DNA of 64,000 bases from Sedimentisphaerales bacterium (GTDB lineage Bacteria; Planctomycetota; Phycisphaerae; Sedimentisphaerales; SM23-30). The notes beneath the pieces are model-generated. The model worked only from the letters and a program-made list of their open reading frames with translations, had not been told where the DNA came from and searched no databases. The DNA lies in contig JAFGKT010000080.1 in NCBI GenBank assembly GCA_016928435.1, forward strand, positions 34,312 to 98,311, given 5' to 3'. Positions within the stretch are counted from its first letter, which is position 1. Each line of letters starts with the position of its first letter. A program made the position numbers and the translations under genes. Positions 8,486 to 17,471 of this stretch are shown one piece after another.

Positions 8486-8998
8486 ATGCTAAAAAAAACA
8501 ATTGGCCTATTTATCGCATTCATCATAATCGCCTGGCTGCCCGGCTGCGCCCAGCTAGGCTACACCACCGACACCCTCCACTATGACAACATAGAAACCG
8601 TATTCATCGAAATGTTCGACAATAACACATTTCGCCGCGGCGTGGAATATGATCTGACCCGCGCCGTCGCCACCCAACTCGAACTCCACACGCCCTACAA
8701 AGTTGTTTCTAATCGCAACACCGCCGATACCATTCTAAGCGGCAATATTCTCGGTATCGCTGAGCGTGTACTCACAGAACAGCGGGATTTGGATCGGCCC
8801 CTCGAAAACCAGGTCACAATTCTCGTAGAAGTAACCTGGAAAGATTTTCGCAACGGCCAACTGCTTCTCGACCATAGGCAGATCAGTACCAGCGGTGAAT
8901 ATGTGTCATTGTTAGCCGCCGGTCGAGACAGCGCCACCCAAGAAGCCGCCAATGAGATGGCTGTATATATCGTCGAAGCCATGGAAAGGCCTTGGTAA
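8486..8998 (+). CDS. lptE: LptE-like outer-membrane lipoprotein
   Basis: From the ATG at 8486 the 170-residue product has a lipoprotein signal peptide with lipobox LPGC at about 24-27. The rest, from YTTDTLHYDNIETVFIEMFDNNTFRRGVEYDLTRAV onward, follows the LptE (RlpB) plan: 'I.tVyVp.f.N.t..rgle..lT.al...i' and a later block VTWKDFRNGQLLLDHRQIS. LptE plugs the LptD barrel and helps place lipopolysaccharide in the outer leaflet. The longer frame from 8318 overlaps the TPR gene and lacks the signal at its start, so I reject it. The neighbouring BamD-like gene and the lipid A block elsewhere in the window support the call; lptD is not here. Confidence 0.75.
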   Translation: MLKKTIGLFIAFIIIAWLPGCAQLGYTTDTLHYDNIETVFIEMFDNNTFRRGVEYDLTRAVATQLELHTPYKVVSNRNTADTILSGNILGIAERVLTEQRDLDRPLENQVTILVEVTWKDFRNGQLLLDHRQISTSGEYVSLLAAGRDSATQEAANEMAVYIVEAMERPW

Positions 8999-9024
8999 GG
9001 CCGAGGGGTTCAGTTTTCCCAGGG

Positions 9025-9055
9025 TGGGGTTAGTTTCCGTAAAACAGTAACCCCA
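9025..9055 (+). other. Stem-loop in the leader of ftsH
   Basis: The arms TGGGGTTA (9025-9032) and TAACCCCA (9048-9055) pair over 8 bp, with an inner GTTT/AAAC pairing that leaves a 2-nt bulge. It lies 27 nt after the LptE-like stop and 86 nt before the ftsH ATG. No T-run follows on the plus strand, so it is not a standard terminator for the upstream gene. It may be a processing or mRNA-stability element. Confidence 0.3.
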
Positions 9056-9140
9056 AACCAAAAAAACAAAATGAATACCGGTGGGTGTTTTCCAACAATC
9101 AAGCCCACCCAACAACAGCGTAAGAGAGTTAGCCAACATA

Positions 9141-11189
9141 ATGAACAATCAGCCCAATAATTCTGATCCTGATAGAAATAACCAACCGCCCCAAGGCCCC
9201 GGCAGAAGACCGCCAGCCAAGCCCCCCCGCAACATCTACAGCCTAGGCGTTCTTTTGATGATCGGCGTTCTGCTTATGATGGTCATGCACAGCATGTCGC
9301 CGCAGGGAAGAGAGCTGACCTTTTCCGAATTCAGTCGCTTGGTCCAAGACAACCAAGTCGATAGTATCGAAGTCGAAGACGCAACCATTACCGGCAAGTT
9401 GCATCCCGGCGCCCTCACCAGTGATGATGGTACGGAAATAACCGAATTCACCGTCGTTATCGAACAAGGCATCGGCCGGGAACAATGGTTTCAGCAATTG
9501 CTCAGCGAACACGATGTCGAAGTAACCTACCGTTCGCGCAGCACATTGGTTGATATCCTCATCGGCTTGGTCCCCTGGATACTGATTTTAGTGGTAATGT
9601 ATTTCCTCGTCTTCAGGCAGTTCCGCGGCGCCGGTGGAGCGGGCATGCTGGGGTCGTTCGGCCGGAGCCGGCACCGCATGGCCTCCAAAGACCAAGCCAA
9701 GGTAACCTTCAAGCAGGTCGCGGGCATCGATGAAGCCAAAGATGAAGTCCAAGAAATAATCCACTTCTTGCGTAATCCCAAAAAATTCCAACGGCTGGGC
9801 GGCCGAATCCCGCGCGGCATTCTCCTGGTAGGCGATCCCGGTTGCGGCAAAACCCTCCTCGCTAAAGCCATCGCCGGCGAAGCCGATGTTCCTCTGCTGA
9901 GCATATCCGGCAGTGATTTCGTCGAGATGTTTGTAGGCGTAGGCGCTTCCCGCGTACGCGACCTTTTCCGCCAAGCTAAAGAAATCTCTCCCTGCATCAT
10001 ATTCCTGGATGAGATCGACGCCGTGGGCCGCAAACGAGGCGTGGGAGTCGCGGGCGGCGGTCACGACGAACGTGAACAGACCCTTAATGCCATCCTCGTT
10101 GAGATGGACGGTTTCAGCAGCAACGATCAAGTTATTGTCATTGCCGCGACTAACCGCGGCGATGTTTTGGATCACGCGTTGACCCGCCCCGGCCGATTCG
10201 ATCGGCAAATCTATGTGCCGCTGCCCGACGTCAAAGGCCGGGCCGAAATCTTGCAAGTTCATGCCGCCAAGGTAAAATTAGGCCCCGACACCGATCTGCA
10301 TCGTTTGGCGCGCGGCACGCCCATGTTCAGCGGCGCCGACCTCGAAGCCATCATTAACGAAGCCGCACTCGCAGCTACAATGCAAAACAAAGACTACGTC
10401 GAAATGTGCGATCTTGAGGAAGCGCGTGACAAGGTCCGTTGGGGCCGTGCCCGCCGCAGCCGAACCATCGATGAGAAAGAACAAAACGTCACCGCTTTCC
10501 ACGAAGCCGGCCACGCTCTCGTACAATCCTTGACACCAAGTGCCGACCCTATTCACAAAGTCAGTATTATTCCCCGCGGAAGAATGGGCGGCGCCACTTT
10601 CAGCCTGCCCGAACAAGACCGCACCATGTACACCAAAAGTTTTTGTTTGGCGCTGATTCGCGTTTGTTTTGGAGGTCGTGTCGCCGAGGAAGTAGCCTGC
10701 GGCGAAATCACCAGCGGCGCCCAAATGGATATCGAGCAAGCCACTAATATCGCCCGTCAAATGGTCAAGGTCTGGGGCATGAGCGAAAAACTTGGGTTCA
10801 TCAAATATGGCGCCGATGAAGCGCCGGCTTGGCCGACGGACCTTGGCGGGCGTGAATACTCCGAACACACCGCCGAAGTCATCGACTCCGAAATTAAAGA
10901 TATCATGAACGCTGCTTACAACGATGTCAAAAAACTGATCTTGGAAAACCGCGATAAGTTGGACCGATTGAAAGCCGCTTTGCTCAAATATGAAACCCTC
11001 AGTGACACTGAGGTAAAACGTATCATGGACGGCGAAACTCTCGACAAACCCACGGTCGGCGATCTCATCAAAGCCGAACAGGCCAAAACATCTGATAACA
11101 ATCACGCTGAACACCAACAAACTCCTAGCAGCAAAGATAACAACTCTGCCGATAATTCATCCGATGAAACTACTGAAAACCAGGAATAA
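9141..11189 (+). CDS. ftsH: ATP-dependent zinc metalloprotease FtsH
   Basis: This membrane-anchored AAA protease degrades misfolded membrane proteins and regulatory substrates. From the ATG at 9141 it has 682 residues. It has two transmembrane segments (about 33-50 and 138-158) around a small periplasmic domain, a Walker A GDPGCGKT (231-238), a Walker [16 protein letters not shown], a second-region [21 protein letters not shown], a zinc motif HEAGH (454-458) and a third ligand in the block [10 protein letters not shown] (about D530). Walker A departs from the usual GPPGTGKT at two positions but keeps the essential GK-T. The C-terminal 60 residues are polar and low-complexity. The start is preferred over the GTG at 9081, which would add 20 unusual residues. 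It follows the LptE-like gene at 142 nt. Confidence 0.95.
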   Translation: MNNQPNNSDPDRNNQPPQGPGRRPPAKPPRNIYSLGVLLMIGVLLMMVMHSMSPQGRELTFSEFSRLVQDNQVDSIEVEDATITGKLHPGALTSDDGTEITEFTVVIEQGIGREQWFQQLLSEHDVEVTYRSRSTLVDILIGLVPWILILVVMYFLVFRQFRGAGGAGMLGSFGRSRHRMASKDQAKVTFKQVAGIDEAKDEVQEIIHFLRNPKKFQRLGGRIPRGILLVGDPGCGKTLLAKAIAGEADVPLLSISGSDFVEMFVGVGASRVRDLFRQAKEISPCIIFLDEIDAVGRKRGVGVAGGGHDEREQTLNAILVEMDGFSSNDQVIVIAATNRGDVLDHALTRPGRFDRQIYVPLPDVKGRAEILQVHAAKVKLGPDTDLHRLARGTPMFSGADLEAIINEAALAATMQNKDYVEMCDLEEARDKVRWGRARRSRTIDEKEQNVTAFHEAGHALVQSLTPSADPIHKVSIIPRGRMGGATFSLPEQDRTMYTKSFCLALIRVCFGGRVAEEVACGEITSGAQMDIEQATNIARQMVKVWGMSEKLGFIKYGADEAPAWPTDLGGREYSEHTAEVIDSEIKDIMNAAYNDVKKLILENRDKLDRLKAALLKYETLSDTEVKRIMDGETLDKPTVGDLIKAEQAKTSDNNHAEHQQTPSSKDNNSADNSSDETTENQE

Positions 11190-11429
11190 CCAAAAGATCA
11201 TCATGCGGTTATCGGACGCCGTTATCGACAAATTATCCTCACATAACTGTTAACGCGGGAATTTTGGCTTTTCCGGGCACCCCGCCTGGTATTTCTTAGA
11301 CCATCACATCGCAACAACTAAGTTCCACTAACTAAATGCCGATCATTCTAACATGCGGTATATGGTGAAGGGTAATCGGCTCAACCACCATGTCGTGCGT
11401 TGGCCTAGCTTAGTAGTACGGAACGAAAA

Positions 11430-12713
11430 ATGCCTATTCTTTTGTCTGCACAAGAACTCGAACCAGGAATGGTCGTAGCGGTTAACGTTGTTAACCAGTA
11501 CAACGTCCTGCTCCCTCATGGAAAACGTATAACCGAACAAGACATTGCTTCTCTTGTAAAACGTTTTCCCGACAAGATGGTCCATATCGTTGACCCACTC
11601 CTTGATGACTTCGTGCAATTCGATGACGATAGTCACGATCAAGAAGTCTCGATGGAAGTTCGTCGCAACATCGCAACAGCCACCCATAAAGTCAGTGCGT
11701 TGGTCCGTGCCGGAGTCGCCCTCGACGCCGACCATCTGCGAGGTATAGAAGATGTCGTCAATAATATGATGAAACATCTCAGTCAAAATCCCGTCACCAT
11801 GGCGATTATAGAGCAGAGCGCCGGCTGGGATGATTATCTCCAGGAACACAGCGCCAATGTCTTTTACCTGAGCATGCTGATCGGCAACACCATCAAAAAC
11901 TACATTCGCAGAGAACGCGAACGACTAAGCGCCGCCAAAAATGTGCCCCACGGGATGAACATAACCCCGCTCGCCACCGCGGCGATGTTCCACGATATCG
12001 GCATGTCTCCTATCGAACAGCTTTATCGCAAATCCGAACCGTTGACTGCCGAAGAGATGGACGCCATCCGCGCCCACCCCAACTCCGGCGCCGATATGCT
12101 GCCCGAAGAAATCGACCCCATGGTGAAACTCATCATACGCAACCACCACGAAAATTTTGACGGCACCGGCTACCCGCGTGCCTTGCCCGGCAGTGAAACC
12201 AACATCTTTGCCCGCATTCTGCGAGTCGTCGATGCTTATTCCGCCGCGATCTCGCACCAGGTTTATCGAAAAGCCAAAAGCCCCGTCAAAGTACTCTACG
12301 AAATGCTCTATGGCGACTACAAACGTTACTATGACCCGGTAGTATTAAAGGTGTTTTCCGGATTGATGCAGCCATTCCCGATCGGCGCCAAGATAAGTCT
12401 GCAAGATGGACGATGGGCCGTCGTCGTCAAGCACAATCAGCAGCATTGCTTTAAGCCCAATGTGATCATCGCCTACGATGAGTTCGGCGACCCTATAGAA
12501 CGTGAAAACCTCCAACAACCGTTTTCCTTACAAAGCAGACCCGACATAAAAGTAAAAAGCTTCGGCGAGGACGACATCTCTTTCGTAAACGATCTTCCCG
12601 AAACTCTAAATCTCGGTAACCAGACCGACCAAGGCGAATCCTCCGACGACGATCCCGTACAAAAAATAATCGAGCAAGATGAAGCTGACATATTAAGCTT
12701 CCTCTACCCCTAA
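11430..12713 (+). CDS. HD-GYP domain protein, probable cyclic-di-GMP phosphodiesterase
   Basis: This 427-residue soluble protein has an N-terminal DUF3391-like segment (LLSAQELEPGMVVAVNVVNQYNVLLPHGKRI) followed by an HD-GYP domain. Seen residues are H140, HD at 188-189, H216, HH at 239-240, GTGYP ending at 249, and D268. The complete set suggests an active bimetallic phosphodiesterase for cyclic di-GMP. The C-terminal about 120 residues carry a PilZ-like or regulator-like tail with no clear motif, and they end in an acidic stretch. It stands alone on the plus strand with 240 nt upstream and 206 nt downstream free of genes. Confidence 0.88.
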   Translation: MPILLSAQELEPGMVVAVNVVNQYNVLLPHGKRITEQDIASLVKRFPDKMVHIVDPLLDDFVQFDDDSHDQEVSMEVRRNIATATHKVSALVRAGVALDADHLRGIEDVVNNMMKHLSQNPVTMAIIEQSAGWDDYLQEHSANVFYLSMLIGNTIKNYIRRERERLSAAKNVPHGMNITPLATAAMFHDIGMSPIEQLYRKSEPLTAEEMDAIRAHPNSGADMLPEEIDPMVKLIIRNHHENFDGTGYPRALPGSETNIFARILRVVDAYSAAISHQVYRKAKSPVKVLYEMLYGDYKRYYDPVVLKVFSGLMQPFPIGAKISLQDGRWAVVVKHNQQHCFKPNVIIAYDEFGDPIERENLQQPFSLQSRPDIKVKSFGEDDISFVNDLPETLNLGNQTDQGESSDDDPVQKIIEQDEADILSFLYP

Positions 12714-12919
12714 TCACCCCATATCCCCCAATAATTCAGCGATCCGCGGTTTTGAAATTCTCTTCACCCTGCGTTCGCCCCTCTGTGTTTTAACAAATTG
12801 ACAACAAATCCCAACGCTCATAAAATGCTCTGGGCTGGTCCCATGCAAATTCAGGCAAACCAACCCAGTATTCCTAGACACGGGTTCTCTCACTCAATCC
12901 AAAAGAGGACAAACTAAAA

Positions 12920-13954
12920 ATGAAAGCCGCCGTACTCACAGCAATCCGCCAAATCGAGATTCAAGACCTCGCCAAGCCCAAAATCCAAAAAGACAACGAC
13001 GTTCTGCTCAAATTGACCAAGGTCGGGGTTTGCGGCTCTGATGTACACTACTACATAACCGGCCGGATAGGCTCCCAAGTCGTCCAGTTCCCGTTCATAG
13101 TCGGGCACGAATGCGCCGCCCAAGTCGTAGAAGTAGGACCAGCTGTCAAAAATCTCAAAATTGGTGATAATGTCGCCGTTGACCCCGCCGTGGTCTGCCA
13201 CAATTGCGATCAGTGCAAAAGCAATAGAGAAAACACCTGCCGAGAATTGCGATTTCTCGGTTGCCCCGGACAACTGGCCGGCTGCCTCTGCGAATACATC
13301 GTCATGCCCCAAGACAGCCTCTTTCCCATCGACGGCATAATCAGCATCGATCAAGCGGTTTTGTCTGAACCGCTGGCCATCGGATACTATGCCGTCAAAC
13401 AGTCACAGATCAAACCAGCAGCCAATGTTGCCATATTGGGCGCCGGCCCTATCGGACTCAGCGTCCTGGTCTCCGCCCGAGCAAACAACGTTGGCAAAAC
13501 CTACGTCACCGACAAAATCAACGACCGTTTGACCGCTGCACGCAAAGGCCAAGCAAGCTGGACCGGCAATCCCGACCAAAGCGATATCGTCGCCGACATC
13601 TCCCAGCAAGAACCACAAGGAATGGATGTCGTTTACGAGTGTTGCGGCGAACAAGACGCCCTCGATCAAGCTGTTGAGTTGCTCAAGCCCGGAGGCAAAC
13701 TAATGCTCATTGGCATTCCCCGCGCCGATCGAGTCTCGTTCCAAATCGACAAGCTGCGTCGCAAGGAAATCACTGTTATCAACGTAAGACGCCAGAACGA
13801 TTGCGTCCAGGGCTGTATCGACATGCTCGCCCAAGGCAAAGTCGATGTCGATTTCATGGTAACCCATCGATTCAGCCTCGACCAAACCCAAGAGGCGTTT
13901 GAATTGGTCCACAACTACGCCGACGGCGTCATCAAAGCCATGATCGAATTCTAA
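12920..13954 (+). CDS. Zinc-dependent medium-chain alcohol dehydrogenase, sorbitol/L-iditol dehydrogenase-like
   Basis: This 344-residue medium-chain dehydrogenase has catalytic zinc ligands C38 (GVCGSDVHYY) and H63-E64 (GHECAA) with E150. The structural zinc cysteines are C93, C96, C99 and C107, and a Rossmann motif GAGPIG lies at about 174-179. The GVCGSDVHYY signature is typical of polyol (sorbitol, xylitol or iditol) dehydrogenases, which oxidise sugar alcohols to ketoses with NAD. A good ribosome site (AGAGGA) precedes the ATG. It is a single gene closed by the terminator shared with rpsD. The substrate is inferred from subfamily resemblance only. Confidence 0.85.
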   Translation: MKAAVLTAIRQIEIQDLAKPKIQKDNDVLLKLTKVGVCGSDVHYYITGRIGSQVVQFPFIVGHECAAQVVEVGPAVKNLKIGDNVAVDPAVVCHNCDQCKSNRENTCRELRFLGCPGQLAGCLCEYIVMPQDSLFPIDGIISIDQAVLSEPLAIGYYAVKQSQIKPAANVAILGAGPIGLSVLVSARANNVGKTYVTDKINDRLTAARKGQASWTGNPDQSDIVADISQQEPQGMDVVYECCGEQDALDQAVELLKPGGKLMLIGIPRADRVSFQIDKLRRKEITVINVRRQNDCVQGCIDMLAQGKVDVDFMVTHRFSLDQTQEAFELVHNYADGVIKAMIEF

Positions 13955-14060
13955 GCCCCTAATCAACACCCCAAGCGTAATCCGCAGTGATTCCCCCAAA
14001 ACCAACCCTCAACAATTTACACCGTGGGGATTCTTGAACTCCGATCCCGGTAACACGCAT

Positions 14061-14106
14061 AAAAAAAGGGCGTTAGGCAAAAAACCCAACGCCCTGCTTC
14101 TTTTGT
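14061..14106. terminator. Bidirectional intrinsic terminator between the polyol dehydrogenase and rpsD
   Basis: AGGGCGTT (14067-14074) pairs with AACGCCCT (14088-14095). A run of seven A lies on the left, giving a U-tract for minus-strand transcripts from rpsD. On the right, GCTTCTTTTGT serves plus-strand transcripts. The position between convergent genes fits a shared terminator. Confidence 0.8.
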
Positions 14107-14166
14107 ATTAGCCTTCCAACGAAAAAGCGAAAACCTCGCTCTCTGCGTTACGAAGGCTCTAACTGA

Positions 14167-14775
14167 TTAGTGAGTGAAGTACTCAATAATCAGGCTGTAA
14201 TCCAACTCAAACGGAATCCGAATCTCTTCCACGCTCGGCAGATTCAGCACTTTACCCTGGAGCTTGCCATCTTCGCATACCAACCAAGTGGGAACAAGTT
14301 TCTCCTCACAGGTTTCAGAGCAAGTCTGAACAAACTTCGAGCTTTTGTCCTTAACCGAAATGGTATCCTCGGCCTTGACCAGATAGGAAGGAATATCAAC
14401 CTTATTGCCATTGACCAGTATGTGACCGTGAGCTACCATCTGACGAGCTTGCCAGATCGTACGCACCCAACCCAACCGGCGAACAACATTGTCCAAACGG
14501 CTTTCCAATATCTGACGCAATGCAGCCGCGGCAGAACCATGACCAACGCTCGCCATCTTCACATACTTACGCATCTGGCGATCACGAACATTATAATAAA
14601 AAGCCAAGCGTTGTTTCTCGTTCAACTGACGCCCATACAAACTACGACGCGGCGAACGAAAACCATGCATCCCCGGACGGTTGGGGCGTTTCAGGCTCAT
14701 GTGCCTTACGGTCTCGGCAATCGGAACGCCTAAGCGTCGGCTAAGTTTTACCTTTGGTCCGGTATAATTACCCAT
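14167..14775 (-). CDS. rpsD: 30S ribosomal protein S4
   Basis: This 202-residue primary rRNA-binding protein of the small subunit starts MGNYTGPKVKLSRRLGVPI and contains the S4 RNA-binding domain block RLDNVVRRLGWVRTIWQARQMVAHGHILVNG. It lacks the N-terminal Cys4 zinc motif (a zinc-free form), and its length is normal. It is not in an alpha operon here but stands alone with its own consensus promoter and terminator. An AGGAG-like ribosome site lies 11 nt before the ATG. Confidence 0.95.
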   Translation of the reverse strand: MGNYTGPKVKLSRRLGVPIAETVRHMSLKRPNRPGMHGFRSPRRSLYGRQLNEKQRLAFYYNVRDRQMRKYVKMASVGHGSAAAALRQILESRLDNVVRRLGWVRTIWQARQMVAHGHILVNGNKVDIPSYLVKAEDTISVKDKSSKFVQTCSETCEEKLVPTWLVCEDGKLQGKVLNLPSVEEIRIPFELDYSLIIEYFTH

Positions 14776-14846
14776 ACTGACAACGACTCCTAAAGTCCTT
14801 AATAATACCTAGTATTGCTTGCCCAGAACAGATGGACAAAACGTTG

Positions 14847-14875
14847 TAAATACCGTAATTGCGACGTCTTGTCAA
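14847..14875 (-). promoter_or_regulatory. rpsD promoter
   Basis: On the minus strand TTGACA (14875 to 14870), a 17-nt spacer and TATTTA (14852 to 14847) lie about 72 nt upstream of the rpsD ATG. The -35 is a perfect consensus. The surrounding 14776-15048 gap holds nothing else I can name. Confidence 0.6.
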
Positions 14876-15048
14876 GGGCCAAAACAGCAAAAATAGCCCG
14901 CTATCTACGCCCACAGCTCATCCCCAAAGCGCACTTTCCGGCCGACAACCGTAAAACACTGTATTACAAATACTTATCCGCCTTTGACAAATCAAAATCT
15001 TGTTTATATCAGTTATCCTGTCCCAAAAACTCCCTGGCAAAACTCAAC

Positions 15049-15432
15049 TCATTTGGTCATATCAAAAACCGAATCGCTCATAATCTGCCCACAGTATATA
15101 CATGCCGCGTGCCTAGGCGAAACCACACGCCCGCAATTTGGGCATTCGATCGGCTGTGAACGCTGATTCTTGCCGTCAAGCTGACCGTCCCGCATGTCAA
15201 TCTCATAAAGTTTGTTATTCAAATCATCCTCGGTTAGCCCGGCCTTGTCTCTTAGCAACTCCCAAAGGGCTTGATTGATCAGCAGCGCCTTGGCCAGATT
15301 AGATTCCAGCATCCGCAAATGGCTCTGGACATGCACAGCCTCTTCGCGCTTACGCCTGGCCCGATCACGCGACGGGTCCTCTCGGTCGTTATGAATCATC
15401 GTCTTGCCATGAATATTGAACATCGCGCACAT
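15049..15432 (-). CDS. Small zinc-ribbon protein with helical N-terminal half
   Basis: This is a 127-residue protein from the ATG at 15432, which has GGAGG 7 nt upstream; that decides the start over the longer frame beginning at 15459. Residues about 15-65 are charged and probably helical. The C-terminus holds a rubredoxin-like knuckle pair, ECPNCGRVVSPRHAACIYCG, that is CxxC followed by CxxC, typical of zinc ribbons. The function is unknown. Proteins of this plan often act as regulators or nucleic-acid or protein adaptors, but nothing specific is visible. It is an isolated gene between rpsD and the divergent AhpD-like gene. Confidence 0.7.
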   Translation of the reverse strand: MCAMFNIHGKTMIHNDREDPSRDRARRKREEAVHVQSHLRMLESNLAKALLINQALWELLRDKAGLTEDDLNNKLYEIDMRDGQLDGKNQRSQPIECPNCGRVVSPRHAACIYCGQIMSDSVFDMTK

Positions 15433-15756
15433 AATACAACCTCCTGCCGGGGTTACCAAAAAAACCGCCGTCGTCCTCTGACAAAAACTCCTGTTATTCC
15501 TAGAGTTACACTCGCAATAGTCGAAAATCCCATCCTCGTTTTTGACTTTTTAATCGCTGGACGCTATGAACATTTAGTGTTATTTTAAGTTTTGCTTCTA
15601 TCTGCTTCAATCCATGCAGACAAGCAACAAAATGGGCTCTATGGGCATAAGATTATACACTGCAACCACTTACGCACATTCCCTCAGGGCCGTTCCATAA
15701 TAGTCAATTAATCACAGTGTAGTAGTATTTATGTCTAACAATAGGAGTATAGCCAA
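15433..15756. other. Divergent intergenic region, 324 nt
   Basis: The region separates the minus-strand zinc-ribbon gene from the plus-strand AhpD-like gene, so promoters for both should lie here. I see the ribosome sites at both ends (GGAGG on the minus side, AGGAG on the plus side) and several AT-rich -10-like hexamers. There is no convincing -35/-10 pair, RNA or repeat. Confidence 0.4.
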
Positions 15757-16101
15757 ATGTCAGCAGAAAACGTAACGGTTTTTTTTGAGAAGTTCAAAGC
15801 CGATTCAGGCAAAATGCAGCAAGAATTACCCGAAATGACCAAGGCCTTCATGGGCCTCTTCCAGACAACAATGAAAGACGGCGCGCTCTCAGCGAAGGTA
15901 AAAGAGCTGATCGCCCTAGCCGCAGGCATCACAGTTCGTTGCGAACCTTGCATTAATCTGCACGTGCAGAAATGCATTGCCGCAGGCGCGACTCGTGAGG
16001 AAATCCTAGAAACCGCCGGGGTAGTGACCATGATGCAAGGCGGCCCCGGATTCACCTACGTCCCCAAAGTAATGGACGCCCTGGAATCCTGCGGCAAATA
16101 A
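15757..16101 (+). CDS. Carboxymuconolactone decarboxylase/AhpD family protein
   Basis: This 114-residue single-domain protein contains the AhpD-type redox motif C62-x2-C65-x3-H69 (CEPCINLH). In AhpD this motif supplies alkylhydroperoxidase or disulfide-reductase activity, in contrast to the true lactone decarboxylases that lack the cysteines. A GAxREEILET helix and a GG turn follow, as in the family. AGGAG stands 8 nt before the ATG. It is monocistronic and closed by a strong terminator. A role in peroxide defence is inferred from the motif. Confidence 0.88.
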   Translation: MSAENVTVFFEKFKADSGKMQQELPEMTKAFMGLFQTTMKDGALSAKVKELIALAAGITVRCEPCINLHVQKCIAAGATREEILETAGVVTMMQGGPGFTYVPKVMDALESCGK

Positions 16102-16131
16102 ATACCCGCTCAACCCCAAAAAGCAACACAA

Positions 16132-16159
16132 GGGTCAGCTCACGCTGGCCCTTTCTTTT
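16132..16159 (+). terminator. Intrinsic terminator of the AhpD-like gene
   Basis: GGGTCAGC (16132-16139) pairs with GCTGGCCC (16144-16151) over 8 bp with one G-U, around a TCAC tetraloop, followed by TTTCTTTT. It begins 30 nt after the stop codon. Directly behind it is a short direct repeat (TTTGTCCTATCAGA at about 16157 and 16172). Confidence 0.85.
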
Positions 16160-16412
16160 GTCCTATCAGACTTTGTCCTATCAGAGCTAATCTCCCCTCC
16201 CCTTCCCACATCTCAGTCAAGTTCAATATATCCATCTCGGTCTGCCCTTCCACCAAGTCACAAAACAAGACGCCAACCGCCTTTGAATCTCTCCGCTCCA
16301 CCAGTTTTCGCCCAGAAAACCGCCCATGAATATTTTCCTTCGGCTGCGGCTTTATTTTCGTTGATTGCTGTCCTAGAATTACTATTGAAACCAATATGAA
16401 GGAACCCAAACA
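16160..16412 (+). promoter_or_regulatory. ldh upstream region with a candidate promoter
   Basis: The gap between the AhpD-like terminator and ldh holds TTGATT (16361-16366), a 16-nt spacer and TATTGA (16383-16388) close before the ldh ATG at 16413. AAGGA serves as ribosome site 9 nt before the ATG. The rest of the gap shows only the short direct repeat noted with the terminator. Confidence 0.4.
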
Positions 16413-17360
16413 ATGAAACAGCAGCCCAGAAAAATCGTGATTATTGGAGCCGGAGCTGTCGGTGTTACCTACTGTTATGCCCTTATGCAGCACGGCTTGG
16501 CCGACGAAATCGTCTTGATCGACCTCGACCACGACCGAGTCGCCGGTGAGATCATGGATCTATCTCACGGCCTGCCTTTCGTCCAACCAGTTCGCATTCG
16601 GGCCGGCGACTACAGTGACTGCGCAGATGCCGCTCTTATTGTCCTCACCGCTGGGGCCAAGCAAAAACCCAATCAGTCTCGCCGAGAATTGGTGCAGCAA
16701 AACGCCAAAATCGTTGTTTCTATATGCCAGCAAATAAAACGCTACGCCAATGATGCTATCCTCCTAGTTGTCACCAATCCCGTAGATGTGCTGACCTACA
16801 TAGCCATCAACCAACTCGGTTGGCCCAAACCATGCGTCATCGGCTCTGGTACCGTCCTGGATAGCAGCCGTTTTCGTTATATGATCAGTCAGCATTGCCA
16901 GATCGACCCGCGTAACGTCCACGCTTACATTCTTGGCGAACATGGAGACAGCGAAGTTGCCGCCTGGAGCATGACGCACATCGCCGGCGTACCCATCACC
17001 GACTACTGCCCTGGTTGCCAACGCTGCGACTTTCGCGAAACCCACCGGAACATTGCTCAGAAGGTACGCGATTCCGCCTATCACATTATCGACTACAAAG
17101 GCGCAACCTATTATGCTATCGGCTTGTCACTCGTCCGCATCTCCGAGGCCATTCTCCGCGACGAACACAGCGTGCTTACTGTTTCAACTTTGCTCAACGG
17201 TGAGTACGGCCTCAAAGACATCTGCCTGAGTGTCCCTTGCATCCTCGATAGGACCGGCCTTGTCAGTATCATCGAAGCAAAACTTGCAGCAGATGAGCAA
17301 AAAGCCCTCCAGGCCTCCGCCCAAGTTCTACGCAATAACCTCGCGGACATCCACCTCTAG
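16413..17360 (+). CDS. ldh: L-lactate dehydrogenase
   Basis: This 315-residue NAD-dependent enzyme interconverts pyruvate and L-lactate and so regenerates NAD in fermentation. The nucleotide loop GAGAVG is at 12-17. The substrate loop reads QKPNQSR (84-90), where Q85 favours pyruvate over oxaloacetate, and the active site GEHGDSE holds H177. DSSRFRYMIS carries the substrate arginine. An unusual C199-x2-C202-x2-C205 cluster sits in the loop after the active site, where relatives have polar residues. It is a single gene; acs converges on it from the other side. Confidence 0.9.
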   Translation: MKQQPRKIVIIGAGAVGVTYCYALMQHGLADEIVLIDLDHDRVAGEIMDLSHGLPFVQPVRIRAGDYSDCADAALIVLTAGAKQKPNQSRRELVQQNAKIVVSICQQIKRYANDAILLVVTNPVDVLTYIAINQLGWPKPCVIGSGTVLDSSRFRYMISQHCQIDPRNVHAYILGEHGDSEVAAWSMTHIAGVPITDYCPGCQRCDFRETHRNIAQKVRDSAYHIIDYKGATYYAIGLSLVRISEAILRDEHSVLTVSTLLNGEYGLKDICLSVPCILDRTGLVSIIEAKLAADEQKALQASAQVLRNNLADIHL

Positions 17361-17400
17361 ACTTACTCTTAAACACCCCATTATCTGGTTATCTCTGCGC

Positions 17401-17436
17401 AAAAAAAACAGCAGAGCGCCGCAAAGGACACTCTGC
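17401..17436 (-). terminator. Intrinsic terminator of acs
   Basis: On the minus strand GCAGAG (17436 to 17431) and CTCTGC (17416 to 17411) form a 6-bp stem, extendable inside by GC-rich sequence, followed by a run of eight T (17408 to 17401). It lies 35 nt after the acs stop codon. Confidence 0.75.
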
Positions 17437-17471
17437 CGTTTGAAAATCACAAAACTATTCGCGTATCACGC

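Noticed and set aside
10278..11120. 280-codon minus-strand frame opposite ftsH
   Set aside because: It is a shadow; the zinc and AAA motifs of FtsH are on the plus strand.
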